Positions 14,062-14,184 of a stretch of 14,184 nt of DNA are shown here, in pieces. The notes beneath the pieces were generated by a model. That model did no database searches, was not told where the DNA came from, and saw only the letters and a list, made by a program, of their open reading frames with translations. Within the stretch, counting starts at the first letter, position 1, and each line of letters opens with the position of its first letter. The stretch is from Chloroflexota bacterium (lineage in GTDB: Bacteria; Chloroflexota; Dehalococcoidia; Lucifugimonadales; Australimonadaceae): positions 1 through 14,184 of the forward strand of contig JAPOOH010000077.1 of assembly GCA_026713505.1 (NCBI GenBank), given 5' to 3'. The position numbers were made by a program, and so were the translations under genes.

Positions 14062-14184
14062 CTAGTAGTGACACGTCGTGCAATCGGTCGGTGCGTCGTA
14101 GTCCCGATGGCAGTCGACGCAATCGCGCATCTTGAGGTTTCGGACCTGCTCCACGACCTCCATGCTCGCGATGTCGCCGTGGCA
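14062..14184 (-). CDS. actA: Multiheme cytochrome c, ActA-like, C-terminal end only
   Basis: Only the last 40 residues lie in the window; the frame continues past the right edge. They contain the CH of one haem motif at the very edge, then CVDCH and CTTCH, with the sequence ending CTTCHY and a TAG stop at 14062-14064. Three haem sites in 40 residues at a C-terminus, directly upstream of actB1, fit ActA, the pentahaem (or hexahaem) membrane-anchored cytochrome of ACIII. The number of hemes and the N-terminal anchor cannot be seen. A GGAAAGAG stretch between this stop and the actB1 ATG is a plausible ribosome site for the latter. Confidence 0.82.
   Translation of the reverse strand, partial: CHGDIASMEVVEQVRNLKMRDCVDCHRDYDAPTDCTTCHY

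Noticed and set aside
1..14184. CRISPR arrays, tRNAs, rRNA, insertion sequences, long repeats
   Set aside because: I looked for regular direct repeats, cloverleaf-like segments, transposase motifs and terminal inverted repeats by eye and saw none. The window is nearly all coding.

Overview
The window is GC-rich bacterial DNA and almost fully coding. Its core is a minus-strand block running from the right edge down to about position 1764. The block encodes an alternative complex III (ACIII, quinol:electron acceptor oxidoreductase), followed directly by cytochrome c maturation genes. The gene content and the style of the proteins suggest a Chloroflexota bacterium, possibly of the marine SAR202/Dehalococcoidia type. 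That placement is inference; no rRNA or other marker gene is present.

ACIII (14184 to 7127, minus strand, read right to left): the C-terminal end of a multiheme cytochrome c (ActA); a molybdopterin-oxidoreductase-like protein with no N-terminal cluster cysteines (ActB, large half); a separate ferredoxin-like subunit (ActB, small half); two consecutive NrfD/PsrC-type membrane subunits (an ActF-like protein lacking the quinol-site histidine, then an ActC-like protein that has it); the DUF3341 protein ActD; and a monoheme lipoprotein cytochrome c (ActE). Spacers are 25 bp or less, with one overlap. ActB is split, and the second NrfD protein sits before ActC rather than after ActE.

Cytochrome c maturation (7091 to 2928, minus strand): a CcmH/CycL-type thiol protein, CcmF (haem lyase core), a small membrane-anchored helical protein resembling the N-terminus of CcmI, and a large exported single-pass protein of unknown function. 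The last two share a gap-free helical motif in their predicted cytoplasmic parts. CcmF has Gln where the first periplasmic haem-binding His is expected. The ACIII block would make cytochromes needing covalent haem, and the Ccm block would attach it, so co-transcription makes functional sense.

Left part: an FbpC/PotA-type ABC ATPase with no permease or binding protein in the window (minus; 2879 to 1764) overlaps tail-to-tail by 4 bp with a small degenerate HAD-like protein (plus; 1336 to 1767). A divergent 65-bp gap separates the latter from an FmdB-type zinc-ribbon gene (minus), followed by a 42-residue coiled-coil microprotein and a major facilitator transporter cut by the left edge. No rRNA, tRNA, CRISPR array, insertion sequence or long repeat was seen, and no stretch over 300 bp lacks a gene.
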